Shown here: positions 1-9,784 of the stretch, in pieces
Layout of the letters: the number at the start of each line of letters is the position of its first letter
Position numbering within the stretch: the stretch's first letter is position 1
Origin: Magnaporthiopsis rhizophila
Taxonomy: Eukaryota > Ascomycota > Sordariomycetes > Magnaporthales > Magnaporthaceae
Assembly: GCA_003049465.1 (NCBI GenBank)
Contig: PYSS01000091.1
Coordinates: 1,786-65,785 of the forward strand
DNA length: 64,000 bases
Direction of reading: 5' to 3'
Position numbers and translations under genes: made by a program
Notes under the pieces: generated by a model
Seen by the model: only the letters and a program-made list of their open reading frames with translations
Database searches by the model: none
Told to the model about the DNA's origin: nothing

Positions 1-43
1 CCCCCCCCCCCCCCCCCCAAAAAAAAAAAAAGAAAAAAAAAAA
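1..43. repeat. Homopolymer run: 18 C followed by an A-rich tract
   Basis: The window opens with 18 consecutive C and then about 25 bases that are nearly all A. It is a simple-sequence tract with no coding content. Such an abrupt C-run/A-run junction could be natural or an assembly-edge effect. Confidence 0.9.
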
Positions 44-73
44 TACATTGCGTTAGGCGTGGTTTTCTACATA

Positions 74-372
74 CAGTAGTGTGAAAAAAAAAAAAAAAAA
101 ACGCAAATCCGTGCATGGGCCACAATCACCACCACCCAAACACCCTTATTTCAAAAGGGCCGCGTTTGATTAAAAATAAAGCTATTTGCATACTGTTACT
201 TGCAATAAAGATAAAATTGGCCGGGGTTTATTATATATAATACGTTAATACTTGGTATACCAATCCCGGGCCTGGTAAAGGGCCTCAATCATACGGAGCA
301 TAGGATCTATGTAGGTGGCCTATGCACGGATTTGCGTTTTTTTTTTTTTTTTTTTTTTTTTGCACACTACTG
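74..372. mobile_element. Non-autonomous Tc1/mariner-type MITE, 299 bp, TA target duplication
   Basis: The left end reads CAGTAGTGTG, then an A run, then ACGCAAATCCGTGCATGGGCC (74-121, one G/A difference from the right copy). The right end (317-372) is its reverse complement: GGCC, TATGCACGGATTTGCG, a T run, CACACTACTG. TA lies immediately outside both ends (72-73 and 373-374), the target duplication of Tc1/mariner/Fot1-type elements. The inverted repeats are ~50 bp and the homopolymer arms differ in length. The interior is AT-rich with no ORF, so the element cannot move on its own. Confidence 0.85.
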
Positions 373-990
373 TAGGAAACAGTATATCGACCCTGGCTTA
401 ATTAGAAAGGAGCCCACAATAATAACGTTCGTGATCCCTGTGACCTGTACAAGAAAAATGCAGCTAAACACGACATGAAAAACCGCCAGCGCTGCTGTTT
501 CAGGAGGAAGAATCGCCAGGGAGTCGGGCTAACCGACCGCCAGGCGGCGCGTTGCGCATAATAAAATGCACTTCCAACACCGCCTTGCCAGCCCCTTGCC
601 CGAGCAGCAACTGCCGCCAGCCCTGCGAGCCGCAACCCCTTTGTGATACCATACAGTTGGCTTCAGGCCGCCTTCAGGCGATATCCGAACGGCCCTCGTG
701 AAGACGCAGCATCACCGACGCCGAGGTGCGAGATAGGAAATTGGACGTTATGCGCTGGACTCCACCTGAACCTGGCCGGATCGGGCGGCGTCAGTGCAAA
801 CGGGAGATCACCCACAAAATACGACATTCCCCGCTCTATTTTCGTATTCGGTGGAATGGGGACTTTTCTAAGGGGAAAACTAGGGGGCCATCTAAAGTGG
901 TACTAATACGGCCTCTGCCGCCGTCGTGGTCTACACTTGGATTTTCTATTAGTCTATCCATCGTGATACCTCCACGAAAAGGTCGACGAG
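373..990. other. Intergenic, upstream of the subtilisin gene
   Basis: No supported gene. The short ORFs here have no recognisable domain. The last ~150 bases are the likely promoter and 5' UTR of the protease starting at 991. Confidence 0.6.
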
Positions 991-3914
991 ATGAGGGCAT
1001 ACAGCGTCTTCTGCGCGCTGTTCGCAGTCGTGCGCGCTAGCGCACCCGCGGCGGCGGCGGCTGCCCCTGATGCCTCGTCCGACTCGCAGGTCCAGGGCTC
1101 TTACATCGTGGAGCTCGAGCCCGAGGGGAAGATTGCCGACTTCTACCAGGCCCTCTCGAGCAAGCACGGCATCAAGACCCAGGAGCGCATGAAGCTGGGC
1201 AGCTCCAAGATCTTCAACGGCGCCTCTTTCAAAGTCCTGGACGCAGCGGGCCACAACGACACCGTGCTGATAGAGTTCCTTGCGGCCACCCCCGCCGTCA
1301 GGAAGGTATGGCCGGTGCGGAAGATGACGCTCAAGGTCCCCAAGACGGAGGATCCCAGGAACCAGACGACCACCCCAGCACACGCTCCGGGGCTGCGGAG
1401 ACGGCAGGGCACCACCACCCCGCTCGACGCCGGCAAGTCCCTGACGGGCGGCGACCACTTCATGCCGCACCTCATGACGCAGATCGACAGGCTGCACGCC
1501 AGGAACATCACCGGAAAGGGCTTCAAGATCGCCATGATGGACTCGGGCGTCGACTACAAGCACCCGGCGCTGGGCGGCTGCTTCGGCCCGGGTTGCCTCG
1601 TGGAGCACGGCTGGGACTTTGTCGGCGACGTACCCTTTGGCAGCGAGCCCAAGCCCGACGGTGACCCGTACGACGACTGCCACGGCCACGGCACCCACGT
1701 CGCGGGCAGCATCGCGGCTCAGGCGCACGGCAACAAGTACGGCTTCACCGGTGCGGCCCCCGGAGTCAAGCTCTGGTCGTACCGGTGCTGGAACTGCGTG
1801 GGCGTGGGGTCCAACGAGATCCTCATCGCCGCGTTCCTGCGCGCCTACGAGGACGGTGCCGACATCCTGCAGTGCTCCAACGGCATGTACGACAACGGCG
1901 GCTGGGCCGACGAGCCGTGGGCCCTCGTGGCCGGGCGCATCGCCCAGACCGGCGTGCCCGTCATCATCTCGGGCGGCAACTCGGGCGGCCGCGGCCTGTT
2001 CAGCGCCTCGACGCCCGCGAGCGGCCGGGGCGTGCAGGCCGTCGCCGCGGTGCAGAACCGCGTGAACCCCATCTTCGTCTCGCGCGGCACCTACAAGACC
2101 GGCGGCGGCGGCGGCGGCGGCGGCAACCGGTCCGCTGTGGAAAAGCCCTACGGCTTCTTCGCCGGCTCGCCCTACTCCGGCAAGACGGTGACGCTGCCGC
2201 TTTGGTCCGTAGGCAACGACACCACCTCGGTCAACGACGCCTGCAGCCCGCTTCCGGCCGACACGCCCGACCTCTCCGACAAGCTCGTGCTGCTGCGCGT
2301 GCCCGGAACGCGCAAGTGCTTTCCGGTAGATCAGGGAAAGAACATCCTGGCAAAAGGCGGTAAATACCTGGCATACTATGCCCTGTCCAACAAGTACGTT
2401 TGCGCGCTCTATGAATGCTCCCCTTTGCGTGTAACAGGATTAATGACGCCCCGTCGGTCGCTAGCACCTGGGATGCCCAGTTTGTCTACCTGGACGGCAT
2501 CGAGGGCGTGACCTCGGTCTCCCCCGAGCAGGGCGCCGCCTGGATCGAAATGCTGGGCCGCGGGATCCAGGTCAACGTCACGATCCCGAAAAAGGCCGAG
2601 GCTCCCGAGGACATGCTCGTGGAGCTCGAAGACAACGAGTCAGGCGGGTATGCCTCGACCTTCACGTCGTGGGGACCCAACTGGGACCTGGAACCGTACC
2701 CGCACGTCGCCGCGCCAGGCGGCAGGATCCTGTCCACGTTCCCCGTGGCGATGGGCAGCTACCGCGTCATGAGCGGGACGTCGATGGCCAGCCCCTTGGT
2801 GGCGGGCTTGGTCGCGCTCATGGGGGAGGCGAGGGGGGGAGGAGGACGAGGAGGAGGCAAGAAGAAGCTGGACGGCCAGCTCCTTGCGCGCATCATCTCG
2901 TCGACCTCCAAGCCGCTGACCTGGTTCGACGGCAAGGTCGCCAGACCCGGCATGCTCGCGCCGCCCGCGCAGGTGGGGGCGGGCCTGGTGCAGGCCTACG
3001 ACGCCGTGTTCGCCAAGACCGTGTTCGACGTACGCGGCCTCGCGCTCAACGACTCTGCCCACTTCGTCGCCAACCACAGCTTCACCATCCAGAACACGGG
3101 GTCCGAACAGGCGACGTACGAGCTCGGCCACATGACGGCCCCGACCATGTACTCGCTCACGTCGACGCCCTTTGCGGGCGACATGCTGGCGGGCTACCCC
3201 AACCCGATCGCGGAGGGGGCCTTCGCCAAGCTCAACTTCAGCCCGGCCAGGGTCACCGTGCCGGCGGGCGGCTCGGCCAAGGTGAAGGTGACGGTCACGC
3301 CGCCCGCCGGGGGCGCCAGCCTCAACGCCACCCGGTTGCCCATCTACAGCGGCTACGTGAGCGTCAACAGCACGCGGGCCGAGCACCTCGTGCTGCCGTA
3401 CCTGGGCATGGTGGGCAGCATCCACGACAAGCCCGTCATGCTGGCGCGCAACACGTACCTGGCCAACTTCGACTCCCCCGTCCCCGCCGACACGCCCTAC
3501 GTGCTACCACCCCCGGACCCGAAGCGCGTGCCCAACGGCAAGGGCGCCGGCGACAACCGCCTGCCCAGCATGCTGCTCGGCATGGCGCTGGGCACGCGCG
3601 TGTTGCACGTGCATCTGGTGTCGCTGTCGGACGGCAGTGACAACGGCACCAACACCAACACCGACACAAACGCCAACAAGAAAAAGACGCCGACGGGCAT
3701 CCCCTGCGTCGCCGAGCCGGCCGGTGCGCCGCTCCGCTACGTCGCCGGCGTCTCGCAGCGCGTGTACCTCTCGGGCCTGCTCGACGACGGATCGGTGCTG
3801 CCCGCGGGAAGGTACAAGATGGTGGCCAGCGCGCTGCGCATCTTTGGCAACGAGTCGGTGCCCGGCGACTGGGACGTCGTCGAGTCGGTGCCGTTCTCGA
3901 TCCAGTACTCCTAG
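991..3914 (+). CDS. Secreted subtilisin-like serine protease (S8 family, PA-domain type)
   Basis: Two exons, 991-2393 and 2438-3914, encode about 959 residues. The 44-bp intron (GTACGT..ACAG) restores the frame between two long ORFs. Order: signal peptide (residues 1-18 or so); inhibitor-like propeptide (about 31-115); S8 catalytic domain with Asp184 (in MDSGVDYKHP), His233 (in GHGTHVAGS), oxyanion Asn330 (in SGGNSGG) and Ser583 (in GTSMASP); a PA-like insertion (about 375-470); and a C-terminal Fn3-like region. This resembles the large Vpr/C5a-peptidase-like fungal subtilisins. It probably degrades extracellular protein. Two glycine-rich tracts are odd: one before the PA region, the other just after the catalytic Ser. 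It is convergent with the MFS gene beside the RiPP precursor, so a processing role is possible but unproven. Confidence 0.92.
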
Positions 3915-4353
3915 GCGGAGAAGGGTGGGAGGTATGGATGACGTCGCTGGTTACAAGGTTACGAATAATGTTGTTTTTAGCTGATGGTAGCTTTTTAATC
4001 TTGTGTTACAAACCTGTCAAGGACCTTTCTTTGGTGCGATTTTGTGTGCTGAAAGTTGTACCGGACCAATGCCGGTTAAAATAGCGCCGACCGAAATTTA
4101 CCTCGGGAGCGAGGTGTAACTTCGCTTCTTTCTGCTTGCATTTATGCCAAGGAACCCACCAACGGCCCGCTATTAGGCGCCTGCGACCCGTCTACTTCGC
4201 CAGCCACAGCGGCTCTGTGTAGGCTTTCCCACCACCAGCCTACTTCACGCTACGCCGCCTCTGGAAGACAACCCCTCCCAGCAAGGGCTGCATGCAGGCA
4301 GAGACACATCAATCGTCTTTGCCCAATGCAAAGAATGAAAGAAGCATTTTTTA

Positions 4354-4397
<44 letters not shown>

Positions 4398-4487
4398 ATT
4401 TTTTATTTGGAGAGTCGACCGTGCATTATACAAGCCCAACATGCTCATTCGTAAACCACGTCATCATGCGCATCCCGCTTCCCATCA
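3915..4487. other. Intergenic between convergent protease and MFS genes
   Basis: Holds the 3' ends of both flanking genes and the T-rich tandem repeat at 4346-4408. No other gene seen. Confidence 0.6.
4346..4408. repeat. Tandem repeat of a 13-bp T-rich unit (TTTTTTATTTTTA)
   Basis: Nearly five copies in a row, between the stop codons of the two convergent genes. It may act as an AT-rich 3' end or terminator region for both, which is inference. Confidence 0.85.
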
Positions 4488-5945
4488 TCATTTTCCCCCA
4501 GCGGCGGCGGCCGTCCTCCGAGCCTTGAGGCGCGCAAAGATCGGAGACGAGATCCACAGGGCCACCGAGATCAGGGGGAAGATGCCCAAGACGTACAGGG
4601 CGACGCTGTAGCTGTGGACCTGAGCGATCCATCCCGCCAGCAGCGGGGAGAGCGACGCGCCCACCGACTGGGCCGTCGCGACGGCGCCGATGCCGACGTT
4701 GACGCGACCCGTGTGCGCGAGCACCTGCGCCACCATACCCGGGACCGCTATGCTCTGCAGGCCCGCGCCGACGCCGTCTAGCACCTGCACCGGCCACACG
4801 CCCCAGGCCTCGATGAAGCTCCCTCCCAGGGCGGCGCGCACGGGGAGGGCGCAAAACGAGACGAGCAGCACGGCCCAGTACCCGCAGAAGCCGCGCGCCA
4901 CGACCCAGGACCCGCCCAGCGACATGACCACCATGGTGCCCTGCGCTACCACGATGGTGAGCCCCGTGAAGGACGCCGGGTCGGCGCCGCGCACCGCCAC
5001 CACGGCCTGTCCGTACAGCGGCAGGAACGCCGCGTTGCCCAGGTGGTACGCCATCAGCGCGATACCCAGCACCACGAGCTGCTTGTGCTGCAGCAGTTTC
5101 ACCCACGCCTCCGCGTGACCCTCCTCGGTGGTGGTGGTGGTGGTGGTAGTAGTGGTGGTGTTGTTGCTGTTGTCGCTCCGCTGCCCGGCCGCTGTCTCTT
5201 TGTGTTCCGCCGCTGCTTGTGTCGGCTCGTCGTCGTCGCCGCCGCCGCTGCCGCCGAGGCCGCGGGCCGCCTGGTGGTCGATGGCGCCGCGGGGCACGCA
5301 CAGCACCGACACGAGGGTGAAGCAGGCAAAACCCCAGGCCAGGTAAAAGACGGCCGGCAGCCCGTACCGCTGGCCGAGGAGCGCCGACAGGCCGGCGCCG
5401 GCCATGTTGCCCGCGTGGTTGGCGGCCTGGTTGCGGCCGTTGAGGCGGGCGAAGCGCTCGCCGGGCCCGCCGGACACGCCCAGCGTCATGGCCACGAGCG
5501 ACGGCATGAGCACGGCGCCCGCCACGAGCCCGACGATTTGCGCGATGAAGATGAGCGGCGGCAGCCGCGGGCCCAGCAGCGTGGCGATCAGGGCGGCCGC
5601 GGCGATGAAGGTGCCGCACGCGGCCAGCGACCGCTTATGCATCGTGGCGTCCACCAGCGCGCCGATGGGCGCCGACGCGAGCAGCGCCGCCACGCCGCCC
5701 GCCGTCATGACGGACCCGATGAGGCCCGGCGCCCAGCCGAAGCCCTGGAGGAACACGCCGAGAAAGGGGCCGACCGCGTTGTTGACGTCGGCCATGAAGA
5801 AGGCCATGGCCAGGAGCGCCCATTTCGCCTGGACGTTGTCGCGCGGCCGCGGCGGCTGACCTGCATCCGGCCCTTCCCGGGCCAGTTCCGGGTCCGAGGG
5901 GAACGGAGACGACGATGTCGTGTGCTGCTGCTTGAGGTCATCCAT
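4488..5945 (-). CDS. MFS transporter, 12 membrane segments
   Basis: Single exon, 485 residues from the ATG at 5945 (protein begins MDDLKQQHTT). The frame extends slightly upstream without another ATG. Hydrophobic segments fall into two groups of six, with a hydrophilic central loop carrying Gly/Asp-rich sequence and a tract of about 12 threonines (near residues 262-273, from a GGT-type repeat at 5127-5160). The fold is major facilitator superfamily (general MFS_1 type); the substrate cannot be read from sequence. Its 5' end faces the 3' end of the RiPP precursor 1.8 kb away. Dikaritin clusters (ustiloxin, phomopsin, asperipin) commonly include an MFS exporter, so export or self-protection for the cluster product is the favoured inference. 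Confidence 0.88.
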   Translation of the reverse strand: MDDLKQQHTTSSSPFPSDPELAREGPDAGQPPRPRDNVQAKWALLAMAFFMADVNNAVGPFLGVFLQGFGWAPGLIGSVMTAGGVAALLASAPIGALVDATMHKRSLAACGTFIAAAALIATLLGPRLPPLIFIAQIVGLVAGAVLMPSLVAMTLGVSGGPGERFARLNGRNQAANHAGNMAGAGLSALLGQRYGLPAVFYLAWGFACFTLVSVLCVPRGAIDHQAARGLGGSGGGDDDEPTQAAAEHKETAAGQRSDNSNNTTTTTTTTTTTEEGHAEAWVKLLQHKQLVVLGIALMAYHLGNAAFLPLYGQAVVAVRGADPASFTGLTIVVAQGTMVVMSLGGSWVVARGFCGYWAVLLVSFCALPVRAALGGSFIEAWGVWPVQVLDGVGAGLQSIAVPGMVAQVLAHTGRVNVGIGAVATAQSVGASLSPLLAGWIAQVHSYSVALYVLGIFPLISVALWISSPIFARLKARRTAAAAGGK

Positions 5946-7760
5946 GTTGATTGTCTTTCGTTGCAAATGATGAATGCCTCGGGGTTGGGTTGGTTGGCTG
6001 CCACCTAACCTCCCCCAGCTGTCCCCTCACAGGTGCCAGAAAAGCCCATCGTTTTTATAAGCATGACTAGCCCGTCCGCCGGCATATCCCCTCGGCCCCT
6101 CCCATCAGGTTGTGACTTTGAGGTTGGGGAAAACTACCGACATGCGATAACAGAGACCCCCCTGCTCTGAAAAAACACAGCCCCATGTCACCCCCATCTC
6201 CGCTGCCCGAGAAAAACAAAATAAAGAAAAATCTGCAGTTTTTTTTGTTCACACATTTCACGCTGCGCCACTTTTTCACTATAGTGACATCTGGTTTTCC
6301 GCACCGTTTGGGCCGCCAGAAGGCATGATATGTCAATAAGCTGTTTTGCTTGGCATTAGGGGTCCGGGTCTGGTGGCTGAAAGCTTCGAATTGGGGTAAA
6401 AGTTTGCACCATGTGGCCCCAGGGTCGCGTGTCAGTCATTGCAATCCGACATTTAGCTTTTCCCGTCGCATGGGGGACTTGACCTGCCTGCTCGCACCTC
6501 ACCCACCCGCAGTGCACATAGCAACAACGCATATTAACGGGCAGATCAAGCCGCCCCAGGGGAGCACCCGCACGTCAATGGCTCTGCGGCGGTATCAGGC
6601 CCCAACATCTCGTCTCAATGCGCCTCTGCCTCGTGGTATTGCAGCTCGCCAGTTGGCAGTGCCAGGGAGGCGGAGTCGGGATGGGATCTCGGGCGGAGCG
6701 GCGGCGGGGAAACAGGCGCGGTGTGCACTCGACGTCTTATATCCCGCACTTTTTGCCAAGCCAACTTGGAGTTGACGTTCGGGACGGTTCGATGCTACCG
6801 TGCTGTGACTACGCGCGGGAATCGTGTCAAACAAAAGTACAAAAACCAAGAGACGGGACGCCCCAAAGCTTAATTAAATCTTCCCGCAATTTAAGCTTTT
6901 CCGTCCCTGGCTCTTGATAGGCAGGGACCAACCCACTTGGTGTGGCTTGGACGAAAGAACGCAGACCCCGGAGCTTGCATCTGCCGCTTTCTTCCTCTGT
7001 AGGAAGTAGCCGCCGTTGTTTAAAAAGGGGTGGTGCAAGTTTACCTCTTCCAGCAAGCCCCGGCCTGTGGAGGTTATGGTCCGATTGGTCCGGAGCACCG
7101 GTGTTCCACTGTTGCCCGGCCCGGTGTCCCTATCCTGCCGAACGGACGCGGGTGGTTATTTCCGCGCATTATTAATACATGGGCACAAGCCTTCAGGGCC
7201 ACCGCGAATCGCCTAGATGACTCGGGCTTCTATGATTATGCCATATGATTAGGTGGCTGCTTCGGAATCGGCGAAATTGTCACGGGACAGTTTATCGGCT
7301 TGGCGGCCGACCAACCAGATGGCGTAACACGAACAAAATATAAAAGGAGCCAGACGAGGAGAAAGTAATTAGAGAGAAAATTTGGCGGCAAAAATGATCC
7401 CAGAGTTGAGAGCATAAAAGCAGTGAGGATTGAAGAACAAGACAGAGAGTGTGCAGAATTATTGCAGTTTCAAATCGGAGGGAAGTGAAAATAGGCCGGG
7501 AGGGAACGAAGTCGAAAGCAAAACCAACAGAGAAAAAAAAGTCGCTGGAAGAGAGCTATATTTGTGATTGGCTTTCAGCTCAGAACCGGTAGCAATCGCC
7601 CTCCAACAGAATATTTGTATCTACACCCCAACAGACCATCCAACTCATGCACACAGCCCCATCCTCTCTCCACGCTCCCGTATCAACTTCCCACCTGATG
7701 CAATATTATTGCCAATTTGCTTCGTAACGTGGCTGCATCACGCGCAAGTCCGGAACCCCC
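5946..7760. other. Intergenic between MFS gene and RiPP precursor
   Basis: 1.8 kb with only short unconvincing ORFs. A plus-strand TATA box at 7339 is followed by a purine-rich leader (about 7350-7530), suggesting an unannotated plus-strand transcript running toward the precursor's 3' end. The first ATG after it opens a seven-codon ORF only. Confidence 0.5.
7339..7347 (+). promoter_or_regulatory. TATA box (TATAAAAGG)
   Basis: A consensus TATA motif on the plus strand with no recognised gene downstream before the convergent precursor gene. The following ~180 bases are strongly A/G-rich, as in fungal leaders. Confidence 0.4.
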
Positions 7761-8342
7761 TCAGACCTTAGTCACCTTCTCCCCCAGCACGACCGCGGGG
7801 TCGGCGGCGTCCTCCTCGGCCTTGTAGGCGTCCTTGCCGTCCGTGGCCGTGTTCTCGAGGCTGAACCAGTAGGCCACCGTGTCGGTGTCGCGCTTGGCCT
7901 TCTTGTGGCCCAGAACGGCGGCCGGGTCGGCCGCGTCCTCCTCTGCCTTGTAGGCGTCCTGGCCGTCCGTGGCCGTGTTCTCGAGGCTGAACCAGTAGGC
8001 CACCGTGTCGGCGTCGCGCTTGGCCTTCTTGTGGCCCAGAACGGCGGCCGGGTCGGCCGCGTCCTCCTCTGCCTTGTAGGCGTCCTGGCCGTCCGTGGCC
8101 GTGTTCTCGAGGCTGAACCAGTAGGCCACCGTGTCGGCGTCGCGCTTGGCCTTCTTGTGGCCCAGAACGGCGGCCGGGTCGGCCGCGTCCTCCTCTGCCT
8201 TGTAGGCGTCCTGGCCGTTCGTGGCTGTATTCTCGAGACTGAACCAGTAGGCCACCGTGTCGGTGTCGCGCTTGACGGGGGCTGCCAGGGGCGCCGCGAG
8301 GGCGGTGGTGGCCAGGAGGGCGGTGATGGCGGTGGTCTTCAT
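7761..8342 (-). CDS. Secreted Kex2-processed repeat precursor, putative dikaritin-type RiPP precursor
   Basis: Single exon, 193 residues: a 25-residue leader with signal peptide (MKTTAITALLATTALAAP) ending in Lys-Arg, then four head-to-tail repeats of exactly 42 residues (DNA 8267-8142, 8141-8016, 8015-7890, 7889-7764). Repeats 1-3 end in KKAKR, a Kex2 site; repeat 4 ends the protein with EKVTKV and no dibasic site. Each unit starts Asp-Thr/Ala-Asp-Thr, then has an aromatic stretch AYWFSLEN, a second Tyr in DAYKAEED, and an acidic/Ala-rich spacer. Signal peptide plus Kex2-separated Tyr-containing repeats is the layout of UstA/PhomA-type precursors, and two UstYa-family genes lie next door. 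Repeats 2 and 3 are identical at DNA level. Expected role: repeats are freed in the Golgi and cyclised through Tyr. Alternatives: a pheromone-like or uncyclised Kex2 repeat protein. Confidence 0.85.
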   Translation of the reverse strand: MKTTAITALLATTALAAPLAAPVKRDTDTVAYWFSLENTATNGQDAYKAEEDAADPAAVLGHKKAKRDADTVAYWFSLENTATDGQDAYKAEEDAADPAAVLGHKKAKRDADTVAYWFSLENTATDGQDAYKAEEDAADPAAVLGHKKAKRDTDTVAYWFSLENTATDGKDAYKAEEDAADPAVVLGEKVTKV

Positions 8343-9784
8343 TTTTTTATTGTTGAGGGTTTGCCTTTGTAAAAAGGGCGAAAGAGTGGTGTGAGACTTT
8401 GGTCTGTTGGAAATGAGGAGGAAGACAAGAGGCGGGGTGCTCTGATGGGATGGGGAACGGAATTGAGATTCTTGAGTTGGAGGAGGGCTTGTGGTGCGAC
8501 TCTTATACCCTGATCGTACGACGGATGAGACTAGTGATCAGACTCTACGTTTTCGACAACTTGCCGCTTATGATGTGATGATAATTAGCTGATCAACCTC
8601 GCTTGCACTCCTGCCTTTTTCGGCGAGACTAACATTCCCTTTGCTTGCTGTAATTAACTTATGCGGCATACACACAAGCCCGCCATCCGGACTTTGCTTT
8701 CTTTCCGTTAGAGCATTTACCTCGGCTCTAAGGGCCTGTGTTTGCGCTCGAACAGGTTTGAACCGGCGGTATCGGTCGGACCGGCCATGGCTTCCGATAT
8801 CAGCTACCATGAAGTCGCGTGTTCAGCGCCTCGGCTGCTACGGACCTGCGTAGAACCATGTCTCGCTTTCCTATCTCAGTCCGTTGTTCTTGGTTCACAA
8901 GCTGAAGTCAGCATATCACGCTGGTCCACAGGTGCAGGTATCACGAACACAACATCGTCTGCTTCAACAACACCCCACAGGTTGTTGGAGTTGCATTGCA
9001 GCCGGCAAGTATATCTGAAAGGCAACCGAATTTTGGTATATGCGAAATGGATCCTATAATCGACCAAATGGAAGGTCCAGCCGCCAAAAGTGAGATTGGG
9101 GTTACATCTGCGAGCGTTTGTCCCACCCCCACGTCCGCTGCACGACCCGCATTTCAGCTGGCCTTTCACGCTTCTGCCTGGGCGGTTAAATCCCGCTGAG
9201 CCAAGATTACACCAGATCAGCTGTTCTCAGCTGCTCTGTGCAGACCCGCCACTGGATCTTGTAACCCAATCTTGACATCTTGTACAACCCCGCACTCCCT
9301 GGCTACCTTTTCTTTCTTGGCTTGCAATCCCAGGCAACGAAGTGACCGGCTGCGCTGTCACCAGATATCCGGCATCTCGTCCAAAACCAAGGCACAGACT
9401 GAAGCGAAGGTTCCAGGTCTGACATGCATATCGTTGCCTGGAGCACACCTCACATGCATGATTACGTTTTGCAAAGCCCTCATTGCGGTTCTGACAAGGG
9501 CGGGTAACGGCTGTGGATAGCCTCGGGAGCGGCAATATGCCGAGGGCGGAGTTGATTCTATGTCCCCGATCAACGCTCTTCACCAGAGCTGACACCGGCG
9601 GATTCCGTGTCCGGCGAAAACAATCGATAGTAATACTCGAGCTCGCCTGCAGCACTTCTTCTCTTGACGTCCTGGTCCCCTCCATCACCGTCTTCCCAGT
9701 ACGCCGGTTTCTCCGTCTTCCCGACCTCTGCTTTTCCTCCCTTCCCAACATTCTCCTTGTTCGCTCACATCCTTGGTTGCTCCA
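8343..9784. other. Divergent promoter region between RiPP precursor and first UstYa gene
   Basis: 1.4 kb without a supported gene. It contains clustered CGG/CCG triplets at 8763-8786, including the near-palindrome CGGTCGGACCG at 8773-8783. CGGATTCCG lies at 9599-9607, about 180 bases before the UstYa-1 start. These look like possible Zn2Cys6 regulator sites. A CGG-N3-CCG also sits at 11837-11845 just before UstYa-2. No regulator gene is visible in the window. Confidence 0.4.
8502..8507 (-). promoter_or_regulatory. TATA box of the precursor gene
   Basis: The minus strand reads GGGTATAAGA, about 160 bases upstream of the precursor ATG. Confidence 0.5.

Noticed and set aside
1..43. C-run/A-run at the window start as a telomere
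   Set aside because: It lacks the TTAGGG-type repeat of filamentous fungi.
991..2511. Frame change at ~2394-2440 in the subtilisin as a pseudogene mutation
   Set aside because: A 44-bp GT..AG intron restores the frame exactly and both halves are well conserved.
7905..8372. Plus-strand repetitive ORF across the RiPP precursor
   Set aside because: It is the antisense reading of the 126-bp repeats; it has no ATG-led signal peptide and its repeats are a by-product of the DNA repeat.
8751..8760. B-box-like sequence (GGTTCAAACC on the minus strand)
   Set aside because: Only ten bases match, no A box at a suitable distance and no T-run terminator.
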